Positions 47,960 through 57,403 of a stretch of 64,000 nt of DNA are shown one piece after another. The translations under genes and the position numbers were made by a program. The stretch is from the NCBI RefSeq assembly GCF_016745275.1, contig NZ_JADOEP010000020.1, positions 1 to 64,000 of the forward strand. The letters are read 5' to 3'. The stretch comes from Enterococcus sp. BWB1-3 (GTDB lineage Bacteria > Bacillota > Bacilli > Lactobacillales > Enterococcaceae). A model generated the notes under the pieces. It ran no database searches. It saw nothing but the letters and a program-made list of their open reading frames with translations, and had not been told where the DNA came from. Each line of letters opens with the position of its first letter. Position 1 is the stretch's first letter.

Positions 47960-48451
47960 ATGAAGCAAAAAGCTTTAGTCATCATCGACATTCAAAACGA
48001 CATCACAAAAAATTACAAGGAAATTATCGGAAATATCAATACCGCTATTGATTGGGCAGTCAAACAGGAGATTCATGTTGCTTATATTCGACATGAAAAT
48101 TTATCAGCCGGCACGCGGACATTTAAAACTGGTACTTCCGGCGCTGAATTAGCTCCTGATTTAAAAATAGTCTCAAAAAATATCTTCACAAAGTATAAGG
48201 GCAACGCATTAACCAGTGAAGAATTTACAGCGTTTATTACAGCTAATGAAATAAGCGATTTCTATATCACAGGAGCAGACGCTGTTGCTTGTGTGAAATC
48301 AACCTGCTATAACTTGCGTAAGGCAGATTATGACGTTACGGTGTTATCAGATTGCATTACCAGTTATGATAAGCGAAAAATTGATGACATGCTGCGTTAC
48401 TATGAAAGTAAAGGAAGCAAGATTAGCTGCTTGGATAGCTTATTCATTTAA
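47960..48451 (+). CDS. Isochorismatase-family cysteine hydrolase
   Basis: This 163-residue hydrolase has the family catalytic triad: Asp in LVIIDIQND (about 9-11), Lys in FTKYKGNAL (about 78) and Cys in ADAVACVKST (about 111). Such enzymes hydrolyse amides or related bonds (nicotinamidase, ureidoacrylate or similar); the exact substrate is unknown. AGGAGG precedes the ATG. A WYL-domain regulator gene is divergent to it. Confidence 0.85.
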   Translation: MKQKALVIIDIQNDITKNYKEIIGNINTAIDWAVKQEIHVAYIRHENLSAGTRTFKTGTSGAELAPDLKIVSKNIFTKYKGNALTSEEFTAFITANEISDFYITGADAVACVKSTCYNLRKADYDVTVLSDCITSYDKRKIDDMLRYYESKGSKISCLDSLFI

Positions 48452-48471
48452 GAAAATTTCCTGCCTAACAC

Positions 48472-48513
48472 ATTTAAGAGGATGTAACATACTTCTGTCA
48501 CATCCTCTTAAAT
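48472..48513 (+). terminator. Hairpin after the hydrolase gene
   Basis: ATTTAAGAGGATGT pairs perfectly with ACATCCTCTTAAAT (14 bp, 14-base loop). No T-run follows, so termination efficiency is uncertain. Confidence 0.55.
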
Positions 48514-48554
48514 GGTGTTCAAAGGTCTTTATGTACAGTCCCTATTAACGTTTG

Positions 48555-48825
48555 ACTACTTACACATTTATCAGAATGGCTTCGCATCCCCCTATCTCTT
48601 ACTGCAGTAATAACTGTCGACAAGTTCATTTCTATTAGAGCTGCACATACCATCACTAAAAGTTTTTATACTAAAGAAAATTCTTGTATCTACAAGTCTC
48701 ACTACACTACACTTCGTTTCGATCTCATCAATTTCTAAACGGCAGAGCCATTAAGAATTGAAGGACTTCGTTTCGATCTCATCAATTTCTAAATGGCAAA
48801 GCTATTAAGAATTGAAGGACTTTGT
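48555..48825 (-). repeat. Dispersed repeat, inverted copy
   Basis: Read on the minus strand, 48717-48825 carries the two 54-bp units of 20998-21105. The following block (CGAAGTGTAGTGTAGTGAGAC onward) follows 21098-21260 with increasing divergence. No gene is present between the hydrolase and araC-type genes. Confidence 0.75.
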
Positions 48826-48925
48826 TCGAGTCTCGGCACAAACATGTCTAATTGGCAACTCGTCACGTTTAATCTACTGTGCTGCAAGGATTAGATCAAA
48901 GTGAAAGTATATCCTCCAAGTCCAA

Positions 48926-49804
48926 TTAATTATTATTTTTTTCACGCAGACTCTTCCTGTAAGCAATTTTCTTTTTACGGTATTGGAGCGGAGAAGTTTC
49001 AATGTATTTTTTGAAGACCCGATTATAATAGGTCATATTTTGATAGCCTACTTCTTCTGCTACTTTAGCAATTGTCCAATCTGTGTCTTCCAACAGCTTC
49101 TGTGATTGTTGGATTCTTCGAATATTCGTAAATTCAGAAACGGTATAGCCCGTCGAACGTTTAAATATTCTGGATAAATAGCTCTTATCTAAATAGAAAT
49201 ATTTTGCTATATTTTGTAAAGAACCGGCTGTTTTATACGAGTCCCGAATATATAGGGCAACTCGATTAACCAATTCATCTACTTCATTTGTATTCGCCAC
49301 TTTCTTTTCACGCGGCCCGCTGGTCTTTAATCTCGTCAGATAGACAAACAACTCCGTTAAGCGTACTTGTACTGACAGTTGATACATAGACTGCTTCTTT
49401 TTCACTTCATTAGCCAGATCCATCAATAGCCATTCTAAATAGGAACGATCTGTTTCAGGAATCTGAATCAATCCGTTATATAAGCTGAAAAATTCATCCA
49501 TATCAAAATCCGTGTCTGCTAAAATCTTTTGAAACTTTTCCTTTTCAAAAGAGAGAAGTACCCGGTCATGAAACAATTCTTTATCAGAAGCAGTATTATG
49601 AACCTGATTGGAATCAACGATCACTAAGCTGCCGGGCTTACACACATAATCCTTGTTTTCAATAAAAAACAGACGTTTTCCCGAAAGAAAATATTGAAAT
49701 TCAACTTCTGGATGCCAATGCTTTACCATTTTATATTCTTCATGCCGCGTGCAGCGTTCTATTACCAAGCCATCCATCATACCACTATAAATAATATGTC
49801 TCAT
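48926..49804 (-). CDS. AraC-family transcriptional regulator
   Basis: This 292-residue regulator has an N-terminal cupin sensor (HWHPEVEFQYFLSG at about 29, then VIVDSNQVHNT) and a C-terminal AraC double helix-turn-helix (SLQNIAKYFYLDKSYLSRIFK; TIAKVAEEVGYQNMTYYNRVFKKY). AraC proteins of this kind control sugar-use genes. No obvious target lies next to it; the nearest carbohydrate genes are at 53.5 kb. An inverted repeat CAATTGATT / AATCAATTG at 49831-49861 upstream may be its own operator. Confidence 0.88.
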   Translation of the reverse strand: MRHIIYSGMMDGLVIERCTRHEEYKMVKHWHPEVEFQYFLSGKRLFFIENKDYVCKPGSLVIVDSNQVHNTASDKELFHDRVLLSFEKEKFQKILADTDFDMDEFFSLYNGLIQIPETDRSYLEWLLMDLANEVKKKQSMYQLSVQVRLTELFVYLTRLKTSGPREKKVANTNEVDELVNRVALYIRDSYKTAGSLQNIAKYFYLDKSYLSRIFKRSTGYTVSEFTNIRRIQQSQKLLEDTDWTIAKVAEEVGYQNMTYYNRVFKKYIETSPLQYRKKKIAYRKSLREKNNN

Positions 49805-50193
49805 ACGGTTCTCCTTTCTTACTTTGATACCAATTGATTTCTGTTCTTAAAGAATCAATTGCTTGCATCCCAGAGGTCCGATAGCCAACGCTATTCTAAG
49901 TTGATGCGTTTGCGACGAGGATCTCAACGGAGAGAGAACCGTAGGAGCACTATTTCTAAATGAATAAAATCACTAAGATACTGCGGTTCTCCTCTCTAAA
50001 AGAAATGTTCAATTATCCAGTAAATCAGAAACTGCGCTTAAAGCGATGTCTGTAACTAAATAATACAAAAAAAGATGATTAAAACGCAACCAGATCATTA
50101 AAATAAAAATCAAATACTGCTGATCGGGCTTCACAGGAAAATACCTGTGTTGAATCAATGATCAGTAAAAAGAAATGACTAGAGGAGTGTTTA
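49805..50193. other. Intergenic, repeat words
   Basis: It contains the inverted repeat at 49831-49861, a segment near 49907-49945 (CGAGGATCTCAACGGAGAGAG, then AACCGTAGGAGCA) resembling 41393-41420, and a small CACAGG/CCTGTG hairpin near 50135. No gene is seen. Confidence 0.4.
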
Positions 50194-50415
50194 ATGGGAA
50201 GACAAATATTTGATCAATGGAAGATACCGAAAACACCATGTAATGATTCTATGATAGTATATGTGCAATGTGACTGCGGAGAGTTGGCAAAAAAGGTATA
50301 TGGCAAGTATTATTTTACTTGTGATCATTATAGCCGAGAGTACGTGCAACAATTTGGAGATTATGTAGAAATAAAGAAAAAAAGACTCCGATCATTAGAA
50401 GTTGACCAGAGCTGA
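50194..50415 (+). CDS. Small hypothetical protein with Cys pairs
   Basis: This 73-residue protein has GAGGAG upstream. It has a central CDCG motif and a later Cys-Asp-His (YFTCDHYSREY), and a basic C-terminus (KKKRLRSLE). The Cys/His set might bind a metal. I recognise no family. Confidence 0.5.
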   Translation: MGRQIFDQWKIPKTPCNDSMIVYVQCDCGELAKKVYGKYYFTCDHYSREYVQQFGDYVEIKKKRLRSLEVDQS

Positions 50416-50427
50416 TGTAGTCAGTAT

Positions 50428-50739
50428 TTATGCTTCACCAAAATATTTGGCCCAATAAAAAATTCCAAATACTGATTTTACTTCATATGTTTCTAAATAG
50501 GAATGTGTATTATCATCCAAAGGAGGAGGAGAAACTTTGAAAAAAATTGAATACCTAAACTTTTCTTTTTCTGTAGATTCTGACTTCTCTACTTTGCTTG
50601 AAAAAGCTTCTTTAAAATGACCAGAGAAAAAAATATTGGATCTAAGAGCGATTTCAGGCGTTAAATGTGTGAAACAAAATAGAGCAATAACTGTGAAAAA
50701 TATTATTTTAAGTTTTGTATTTAGGCTTGCTTTCTTCAT
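50428..50739 (-). CDS. Hypothetical membrane-anchored or secreted protein
   Basis: This 103-residue protein has one N-terminal hydrophobic helix (about 10-26, IIFFTVIALFCFTHL) and no clear signal-peptidase site. GGAGG lies six bases before the ATG. It follows the secreted amidase gene by 46 bases on the same strand, so the two may be co-transcribed. It is AT-rich and unrecognised. Confidence 0.5.
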   Translation of the reverse strand: MKKASLNTKLKIIFFTVIALFCFTHLTPEIALRSNIFFSGHFKEAFSSKVEKSESTEKEKFRYSIFFKVSPPPLDDNTHSYLETYEVKSVFGIFYWAKYFGEA

Positions 50740-50785
50740 GATTTTCCTCCATAAACGCTATCATTTATCTGTAATTATATCAAAT

Positions 50786-51790
50786 TTAGAATTTTAATAG
50801 AATAAATGAACTGTAAGCAGAAACGTCAAGACCGTCCCATGCTTCATTTAAGCGATCAGTTGTGTGCTGTGTGATATATGCTTTAGTGCCAGATTTTTGG
50901 CTAACATATGAAGCGTGAGTAATTTCATAGGTGTTTTTCTTCCAATAAGCTACGAAAGTACCTTCAGTCATTCCTTGTTGAGCAGAGGTTTTAGTTGTGT
51001 ACTGAGAAGTCGATGCTCCACTGGCTGTCCAATATACAAAAAACTGGTGTGCTAAAGTCCATGTTGGTGAGTAGGACAAAGCGTTTACATAATACCAAGT
51101 CATTCCACTAGCATTTTGATAGTAACTTTGGCTTTTTCCACCAGCGTTAGCAATTTGTGAAACAAAATTAGTACAGTCTGAAGGGAACGCACGATAATTA
51201 GTGTTGTAGCTTTTAGCATGCTTTTTAGCATATGTTGTTGCGCTATAAACACCAAATCCCGTTCTAGATTGTATTCGGCTACTACCGGCATTTTCAGCTG
51301 CTAAAATTGAAGCTCTATTTTCTTCTTTTATCTCATTGTAAGTTTTGTTCAAAAGTGACGTGCGCGCGTTAAACATATCTAATGTAGATGTTTCAATTTC
51401 GGTAATAGGCGTAATCGAACCAATTCGGTTTGTATAAATGGAAGCAAACTCATTAAATTCAATGTTTTCACTTTCGGATGATCCAATTTTAATTTTGTCA
51501 GTATTGGCAACTTCATTTAGGAAATTGAAGTATTCAGAACTAAATTTGTCTTCGAATGTTTTCCCTAATTGTTCTTTAGCGGCAACTAGTAATTTTGTTT
51601 CGGAATCTATCAATTTAGAACTTAAGTCGAAATCAGAAACTGATCTTTTTCGCTCATTTTGCATAATGACTTGTCCTAGACTGCTACCTTCATTTCCAGC
51701 TATAGTGCTTTCTTCAGCACTTGCTTTAACAGACAATACAAACGGGATGGTAATCATAACTAGCGCGACTTTCAATTTACTAATTTTCAT
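50786..51790 (-). CDS. Secreted protein with C-terminal amidase (Amidase_6) domain
   Basis: This 334-residue protein has a signal peptide (about 1-26, cleavage near KASA-EES), a helical N-terminal region to about residue 165 and a C-terminal Amidase_6 domain. That domain has YNTNYRAFPSDCTNFVSQ with catalytic Cys about 206 and ITHASYVS with His about 292. Such domains are thought to cut cell-wall peptide or other amide bonds. It sits in an accessory-looking, AT-rich block; a role in competition, wall remodelling or self-protection is inference. Confidence 0.8.
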   Translation of the reverse strand: MKISKLKVALVMITIPFVLSVKASAEESTIAGNEGSSLGQVIMQNERKRSVSDFDLSSKLIDSETKLLVAAKEQLGKTFEDKFSSEYFNFLNEVANTDKIKIGSSESENIEFNEFASIYTNRIGSITPITEIETSTLDMFNARTSLLNKTYNEIKEENRASILAAENAGSSRIQSRTGFGVYSATTYAKKHAKSYNTNYRAFPSDCTNFVSQIANAGGKSQSYYQNASGMTWYYVNALSYSPTWTLAHQFFVYWTASGASTSQYTTKTSAQQGMTEGTFVAYWKKNTYEITHASYVSQKSGTKAYITQHTTDRLNEAWDGLDVSAYSSFILLKF

Positions 51791-52090
51791 AAAGTACTCT
51801 CCTTATTCTTTTTTTACTTTGAAATATAATTAGTGTAACTAATTTATATATATTCTCCTTTCTGTGGTGTTTAATTCGTTTTAATTGTAACATTTAATAC
51901 CGAAAGAAGAAAGCGTTTTCTTTGCTACGAAGTAAAATTAATGAGTCTTTTTCTCATAACATGTAGCCTTTCTAATAAAACATTATGGAAACGATACGGG
52001 TCAATCTCTTGTTGATCCGTTTCATACAATTCCAACTAAGGATCACTTTGGCTTGATTCAAAATCATCAATAAGAAAAGTGTAAACCATA
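51791..52090. other. Intergenic between divergent accessory genes
   Basis: About 300 bases, very AT-rich at left. A small hairpin (ACGGGTCAA..TTGATCCGT, about 51995-52022) is visible. No gene is seen. Confidence 0.45.
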
Positions 52091-52453
52091 ATGGAAAAAT
52101 GTCTATATGATTATATTCAAGAATTTCCTGATCTTTCAGAAACTGAAGTAGAAGTGAAATTTATAAAAGATAGTATTGAAAAAATTGGCAAGCAATGTGT
52201 CCTTAGAAGAAGCAGAAGAGATATGGTCCATTCATTCTTTAAGCTTGTATACAACCTGGTTAGGTATTTCAGAAAAGGAATCAATAGTGAAACTATTGAA
52301 AATAAAGATTACATGAGAAAGTATTTTTATGATCATGTATATAATGAAGAAGACTGTGTACTTGTAAACGAAGACAGTTCTGTCAGTTTCTATAGAGATT
52401 TACCAGATGCTAGGATGCAATTCCTTAAAAAGGATCAGAAAGGTGTTAAGTAA
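52091..52453 (+). CDS. Hypothetical protein
   Basis: This 120-residue soluble protein is rich in Asp/Glu and aromatic residues, with no recognised domain. The ribosome binding site is weak. Its stop overlaps the next start by one base (TAATG), which indicates a real translationally coupled pair. Confidence 0.5.
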   Translation: MEKCLYDYIQEFPDLSETEVEVKFIKDSIEKIGKQCVLRRSRRDMVHSFFKLVYNLVRYFRKGINSETIENKDYMRKYFYDHVYNEEDCVLVNEDSSVSFYRDLPDARMQFLKKDQKGVK

Positions 52454-52944
52454 TGGAAATTACAGCGGAGCAACTGTTACATTATGAAAAAATTCCTAGT
52501 AAAAAATTTCTTGAAATTACGAATAGACTGAAGCAAGTAGCTGAACATGAAGACAAGGAACTGCTTATTGCGATTTATCAGGATCAGGATTATAAATTTC
52601 ATTGGGCAGAACCAGAACAAAAAGGAAACTTGGAAGATGTACAATTCTTACTAGAGGATAAACTATTAGTAAATGAGACGTATGCTTCACTGGTTTGTAT
52701 AATCCATTCACACCTGCTTAATCTAAATAGGCCTCAGTTCTCGATTGCAGATAATATAGCAGATATGCAAATTCCTTTTGTTATATCAGTAATATTTGAT
52801 TGTGCAGCTGTTTATAAAAAGCAATTGTCTACAGAAGACTTAAATGAGAGATATTTTAGATTCAGAACCTATAATTCATTTGAAGAAACATTTAAATATT
52901 TTGATTTAGACGATATTTGCAAAAAGGATCGTTCGGATTCTTAG
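52453..52944 (+). CDS. Hypothetical protein, coupled to the previous gene
   Basis: This 163-residue acidic soluble protein lacks a signal peptide or membrane helix. I recognise no family. The start codon overlaps the previous stop. Its acidic, compact character is common among immunity or antitoxin-like proteins, but nothing in the sequence proves that. Confidence 0.5.
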   Translation: MEITAEQLLHYEKIPSKKFLEITNRLKQVAEHEDKELLIAIYQDQDYKFHWAEPEQKGNLEDVQFLLEDKLLVNETYASLVCIIHSHLLNLNRPQFSIADNIADMQIPFVISVIFDCAAVYKKQLSTEDLNERYFRFRTYNSFEETFKYFDLDDICKKDRSDS

Positions 52945-53065
52945 AGAAAATTTTTCGGCAGCAGCTGCAGATCGTCCGGGTCAATTTTCCAAAAGGCGAA
53001 CAGTCAAAATTCCTAAATCTGAAAATAGTTCGGCTTTTCAAAAATGATCAGTAAGAGGAAATCTT

Positions 53066-53377
53066 ATGAAGATAAATAAAGAAAAAATAAGAAAATTGTT
53101 TTCTTATTTTGAAAATGTAAAATTTTCTAGTATTAAGGAAATAAAATTAGCATTTGAGAGCTGCACAACATTATGTATACAAGCAATTACTGATAAAATA
53201 TCAAATTCAATAGTAATCATTTATTCAGATGAATCAAGAGACCAAGTGTATTATTCCCTAACAGAGGGGAAATATGTTCTCATTAATGACGAGAAATGTA
53301 CAGCAGAAAAAACACTCCTGCTCCTATCCAAACACGGTGAAAATGATCGATCTATTCCCTCTTTCCTGCCAAACTAA
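53066..53377 (+). CDS. Hypothetical protein
   Basis: This 103-residue soluble protein starts after AGAGGAAA and is 121 bases downstream of the previous gene. No family is recognised. The N-terminus is Lys/Ile-rich and strongly AT-biased compared with flanking metabolic genes, which suggests acquired DNA. Confidence 0.45.
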   Translation: MKINKEKIRKLFSYFENVKFSSIKEIKLAFESCTTLCIQAITDKISNSIVIIYSDESRDQVYYSLTEGKYVLINDEKCTAEKTLLLLSKHGENDRSIPSFLPN

Positions 53378-53555
53378 TGAAGACAGGGGGAACAGCTCGA
53401 TCATTTACTAAGATATTCTCCAAGCAAACTTTAGGGAAAACTGGATTATTTGACTTGGTTCCCTATACTTTTTCAAAAAAATATTCCAATACCGGAAGAG
53501 GCTATCCATTCCTGTTATACTGGAATTAGATAGTCAGCATGTATCACTTATCCAG

Positions 53556-54719
53556 TCATTCAAACAGCGAATCAACCGTTGCCTCCATATATTCAGAATA
53601 AGCATAGATTAAGGGACCAATTCCTTTGCCGTCATCACTTACTACAGGCTCAGAAATATAGTATTCATAAGTGCCGTCCCGTTCATGATACTCTCCCTTT
53701 CCAGGCATTCCGCCTAAGCCGGCAACCAGACAAATGTCCTTTAGTTTGATCCGTCCATTCTCTTGAACCATCTTTTGATTCATAACCTCTCTAAGAATTT
53801 CCCCACCCTTTTCCACATATGATTGATCAATAATTCCAAGTCTTACACCCTTTATCAAAATATACGCAATTGCACACGAGGCGCTGGTCTCAAGATAATT
53901 TCCTAGTCGATCTGCCTGATCCGTCACCTGATAAAAGAGCTTGCTTTCCTGATCCTGATACACCATTATAGAATTGATTAATTCAACCAGGTAAACAGAC
54001 AGCTCTTCGGCAGCTTCCGAACAGGTGGTCTGAAGGAGTTCAATTGTGTCAATCAATCCCATTGCGTACCAACCGATTGAACGGCTCCAGAAGCTCTTGC
54101 TGCAGCCCGTTTTCTGATCAGACCAAAACATCTTTTTACTTTCATCATAGCCATGATAAAGTAATCCGGTTTGCTGGTCTTTCATGTATTTCTGTACATT
54201 TCTAAATTGAATTAATACGTCTGACAGATTGTTTCCAGCCAGCCACCGCAGACCATAGGCCAGATAGAAGGGCTGAACCATGTTCAACCCATCCAACCAT
54301 ATTTGGTTGGGATAAATCAGTTTATGCCAAAAGCTGCCGCTCTCAGTACGCGGCTGTTTTTCCAACTGACCGTATAATCGGTCAAGTGCTTTCCGATACT
54401 TCTCTTCCCCCGTCTGATCGTATAAGTCGAAGAGAACCTTCCCTTCATTGATGGAATCTGAATTCATACTCTCCAGCGAATAACCTAGAATTTCACCCTC
54501 TTCATTAATGAAATAATCAATGAACTTCTTTAGAAAGTCAATATATTGTTTCTCTCCTGTTACATTGTACATTCGTTGAACAGCAATTAATACACAGCCA
54601 TCGATGTAACTCCAGTGAGGCTTTTTCTTTTCCAAAATCGCTTCCTGATTCCAAACGGATTTCTCCGGAGAAGAATCAGCGAGAAGTTCATCAAAATACT
54701 GCTTAATCATTTCCATCAC
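53556..54719 (-). CDS. GH105 unsaturated galacturonyl/rhamnogalacturonyl hydrolase
   Basis: This 387-residue (alpha/alpha)6-barrel enzyme has HWSYIDGCVL near residue 35, the catalytic-Asp region IWLDGLNMVQPFYLAYG (about 140), SFWSRSIGWYAMG (about 210) and ETSASCAIAYILIKG (about 275). There is no signal peptide, so it is cytoplasmic. It is a different GH105 branch from the one at 16574-17686. Context with GH28 and a separate ABC transporter suggests unsaturated oligogalacturonides. It is the last gene of its operon. Confidence 0.9.
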   Translation of the reverse strand: MMEMIKQYFDELLADSSPEKSVWNQEAILEKKKPHWSYIDGCVLIAVQRMYNVTGEKQYIDFLKKFIDYFINEEGEILGYSLESMNSDSINEGKVLFDLYDQTGEEKYRKALDRLYGQLEKQPRTESGSFWHKLIYPNQIWLDGLNMVQPFYLAYGLRWLAGNNLSDVLIQFRNVQKYMKDQQTGLLYHGYDESKKMFWSDQKTGCSKSFWSRSIGWYAMGLIDTIELLQTTCSEAAEELSVYLVELINSIMVYQDQESKLFYQVTDQADRLGNYLETSASCAIAYILIKGVRLGIIDQSYVEKGGEILREVMNQKMVQENGRIKLKDICLVAGLGGMPGKGEYHERDGTYEYYISEPVVSDDGKGIGPLIYAYSEYMEATVDSLFE

Positions 54720-54735
54720 ATTGCTCCTTATTCTT

Positions 54736-55170
54736 TCATTGCACTTCTTCTATTTCTCTCTTTACCCGAACTTTTTTCAGTTCAATAAGTTTCGTATGCG
54801 TTGCTTCCTCATGCCCGCCTAATTTGCCAGTCAGCATCGGTACGCAGATAAAGAAGCAGCTCATCAGCTTACACAGGATTTCCCGTTGAAATACGACAGC
54901 TGCAGGAACATCCGTCCGTTCTTCATCTGTGGAAATAATTTGCAGGCGATAAAAGCCTTTGCCAACTGTCTGTCCATTTATCATAAATGGATATTGAATC
55001 AAAAAATAGGCAAGGACGAAAAGAAGCATCCCTAAAATTGATCGAACCACATCATTTGAAATAATCAGCTTTACTTGAGGCAGCAACAGACCGAAACATA
55101 CAAAAAGCAGCAGAATACCTAAAAAGAAATCAATGGCCTGTGCCATTATTCGTTTTATTAAGAATGTCAT
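54736..55170 (-). CDS. RDD family membrane protein
   Basis: This 144-residue protein has three membrane helices and the RDD features: R-x(3)-D near the start (RIMAQAIDFFLG) and a G-x-G-K-G-F-Y-R-L-Q segment (QTVGKGFYRLQI). The function of the family is poorly known. It lies between the permease gene and GH105, 23 and 16 bases away, so it is part of the oligogalacturonate operon. Confidence 0.8.
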   Translation of the reverse strand: MTFLIKRIMAQAIDFFLGILLLFVCFGLLLPQVKLIISNDVVRSILGMLLFVLAYFLIQYPFMINGQTVGKGFYRLQIISTDEERTDVPAAVVFQREILCKLMSCFFICVPMLTGKLGGHEEATHTKLIELKKVRVKREIEEVQ

Positions 55171-55193
55171 CTTTCTATTCCTTTCCTGACCTA

Positions 55194-56051
55194 TTATTCT
55201 TTACCACCTGTACTTGCAACGCCATCAACAAAATATCGCGAACCTGCAAAGAACAGTGCAATCATCGGCAGCAGTCCCAAACAAGAAGCCGCAAAGACTC
55301 GACCGTAATTGACCATCGCTTCTCCATCCAACTGCTGTTTCAGCACAACAGACAGGACTGTCTTATCTGCACTGTTTAAATAAATCAATGGACCCTGGAA
55401 ATCATTCATTCCCCACATAAAGCTAAGCAATGCAACAGTGATCAAAATTGGTTTAATTACCGGAACAATCACTCTCCATAAAATCTGAAAATCATTACAG
55501 CCATCCATAACAGCTGCTTCATCCAATTCTTTTGGAATCGTCCGCATAAACTGAACAATCATAAAGATGAAGAAGGAAGAGGAGGCGAAAATATCACTGA
55601 CATACAAACTAGCAAAACTATCCAGCAAACCTACTTGTCGATACAATAGATATAATGGAATCCGAAATGCCAATTCCGGCATCAGCAACGTAACAATAAC
55701 TGCGCCAAAAACAAATTTTTTCCCTTTAAATGACTTACGTGCAATAACATAGGCAGTCAGTGTACAAGAGATAACAGTGAAAATTGTTTTAGGAATCAAA
55801 AATTTCAATGTATTGGTAAAATAAAACCAAATATTATTCTCCTTTGTAATCTGCCATGCCTCCTGAAAGTTTGTCATAACAGCTTTTCCTGCAGGAGGAA
55901 AAAGGGTTAACGTACCGAAGATGTCTCGGTTTTCCTTGAAGGCAGAGCCGATCATCCACAACAGCGGATAAATCAGAATAATCCCGACAATAATCAGCAA
56001 TACATAACGGATAGCTTCATTAATGCGTCTTCTTGACTTGCTCATTTCCAT
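55194..56051 (-). CDS. Carbohydrate ABC transporter permease (MalG type)
   Basis: This 285-residue CUT1 permease has six helices and the EAA loop LDEAAVMDGCNDFQILWRVIVP (about 190-211). It ends GVASTGGKE. It starts 15 bases after the partner permease gene. No ATPase gene accompanies it. The presumed cargo is an oligogalacturonide. Confidence 0.9.
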   Translation of the reverse strand: MEMSKSRRRINEAIRYVLLIIVGIILIYPLLWMIGSAFKENRDIFGTLTLFPPAGKAVMTNFQEAWQITKENNIWFYFTNTLKFLIPKTIFTVISCTLTAYVIARKSFKGKKFVFGAVIVTLLMPELAFRIPLYLLYRQVGLLDSFASLYVSDIFASSSFFIFMIVQFMRTIPKELDEAAVMDGCNDFQILWRVIVPVIKPILITVALLSFMWGMNDFQGPLIYLNSADKTVLSVVLKQQLDGEAMVNYGRVFAASCLGLLPMIALFFAGSRYFVDGVASTGGKE

Positions 56052-56066
56052 CTTATTGTTTCCTCC

Positions 56067-56960
56067 TTAATCGTTGTAGTAAACCCAGTGATTGGAACTG
56101 CGGAAAATGACAATCGTGAAGACACCAATAATTGCCAGTAATATCCATGTCAACGCACTGGCATAGCCGTAGTTTCCATTTTGAAAAGCCTGGTCATAAA
56201 TATATAAGTTTAAAAAATAGGTTGATTTATTCGGTCCGCCCTTAGTGATCAAATAAGCTGAGTTAAATTCCTGGAAAGCTTTGACCAGTACATTGACTGC
56301 ATTGAACAAAATCACCGGAGTAATAATCGGAATCGTAATACTGAATAACTGGCGGATACGACTTGCCCCATCAATGGAAGCTGCTTCATAGACGGATTGT
56401 GGAACGCCTTGAAGTGCTGACAGGAAAATCAGCATCGTTGAACCAAACTGCCAGGTCTTCAAAATAACTAGAGTGAAAATAGCAAAGGTTGGATCTTTCG
56501 TCCAGTTGATTGCCACGTCTCCACCCAAATTAAAAATACTTAGGACCGTGTTGACCGGCCCGTTTACGTCAAACAGCATTGTCCATAAAATGGAAACTGC
56601 TACGTTCCCGCCAAGAATAGAGGGGATGTAGTATGCTGTACGGAAGAAATTTACTCCTTTTAACTTAAAATTCAAAATTGCAGCAACAATGAAGGAAACA
56701 ATCACCACAGCAGGTGTCCCGATCAATACATACTTTAAAGTAGCACCCAACGCCGCCATGAAGGTTTCATCTTTAGTAAAAATTTCAATATAATTTTGCA
56801 GTCCGACAAACTCCGGATCTCCCAGGATAGGGTATTCCTGCAAACTGTATACGAAAGATGCACAGATTGGATAAACTTTAAAAATGACAAACCCAATCAG
56901 CCATGGAAGAAGCATCACATACATCAGATAATTTTTCTTTGTTTTCATATTTTGTGTCAA
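56067..56960 (-). CDS. Carbohydrate ABC transporter permease (MalF type)
   Basis: This 297-residue CUT1 permease has six helices and the EAA loop VYEAASIDGASRIRQLFSITIP (about 195-215). It pairs with the MalG-type permease. A gap of 443 bases separates it from the binding-protein gene and contains a terminator-like hairpin, which would let the binding protein be made in excess. Confidence 0.9.
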   Translation of the reverse strand: MTQNMKTKKNYLMYVMLLPWLIGFVIFKVYPICASFVYSLQEYPILGDPEFVGLQNYIEIFTKDETFMAALGATLKYVLIGTPAVVIVSFIVAAILNFKLKGVNFFRTAYYIPSILGGNVAVSILWTMLFDVNGPVNTVLSIFNLGGDVAINWTKDPTFAIFTLVILKTWQFGSTMLIFLSALQGVPQSVYEAASIDGASRIRQLFSITIPIITPVILFNAVNVLVKAFQEFNSAYLITKGGPNKSTYFLNLYIYDQAFQNGNYGYASALTWILLAIIGVFTIVIFRSSNHWVYYND

Positions 56961-57403
56961 CTCCTTATCAATATCACGTAATCGTATTTTTTATAATTAT
57001 ATCTCCTGCAGACAACTCGGATTGATTAAGCAGGCTTATGTGTATAATGAAATAGTTTCTGTTTCAGTGGAACAGAAAACCTGTCAACCACGCACATGAA
57101 CCAGCGGGATTCGGATAGCCTCAAACCTTTGGATTCACATAGGATAGATGCAGCTGTCGGGGAACTTTAAAAGAATGACTGCTCGCCTTTAGGTTTTCTT
57201 TTTTTAAACGATTATGTAAAACCTCTTCAAGTTTTGCAGCAAATACCAGCTGAAAATTACCGAAATGCATCAGTTGAAAAAAATCGTTCATAAATCCTCT
57301 CAATAAACTAAAGTATCTACACGCCCCCATGTTCTTTTAAGCAGAAAGAAGGGACTGTGACAAACACTCATGAGGGCTGTCACAACCTCTTCTTTCCAGC
57401 AAA
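56961..57403. other. Gap between permease and binding-protein genes
   Basis: It holds a hairpin at 57356-57384 and a minus-strand frame (57121-57330) whose HFGNFQLVFAAKLEEVLHNRL stretch vaguely resembles a TetR-type C-terminus. That frame has no ribosome binding site, and I treat it as possible gene debris. Confidence 0.35.
57356..57384 (-). terminator. Hairpin after the binding-protein gene
   Basis: TGTGACA pairs with TGTCACA around a loop that itself contains CTCATGAG. The same words occur near 43065-43095. Only a weak T-tract follows, so partial termination is likely. Confidence 0.5.

Noticed and set aside
57121-57330. 69-residue minus-strand frame between binding-protein and permease genes
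   Set aside because: Weak resemblance to a TetR C-terminus only, no ribosome binding site, no N-terminal domain. At best debris.
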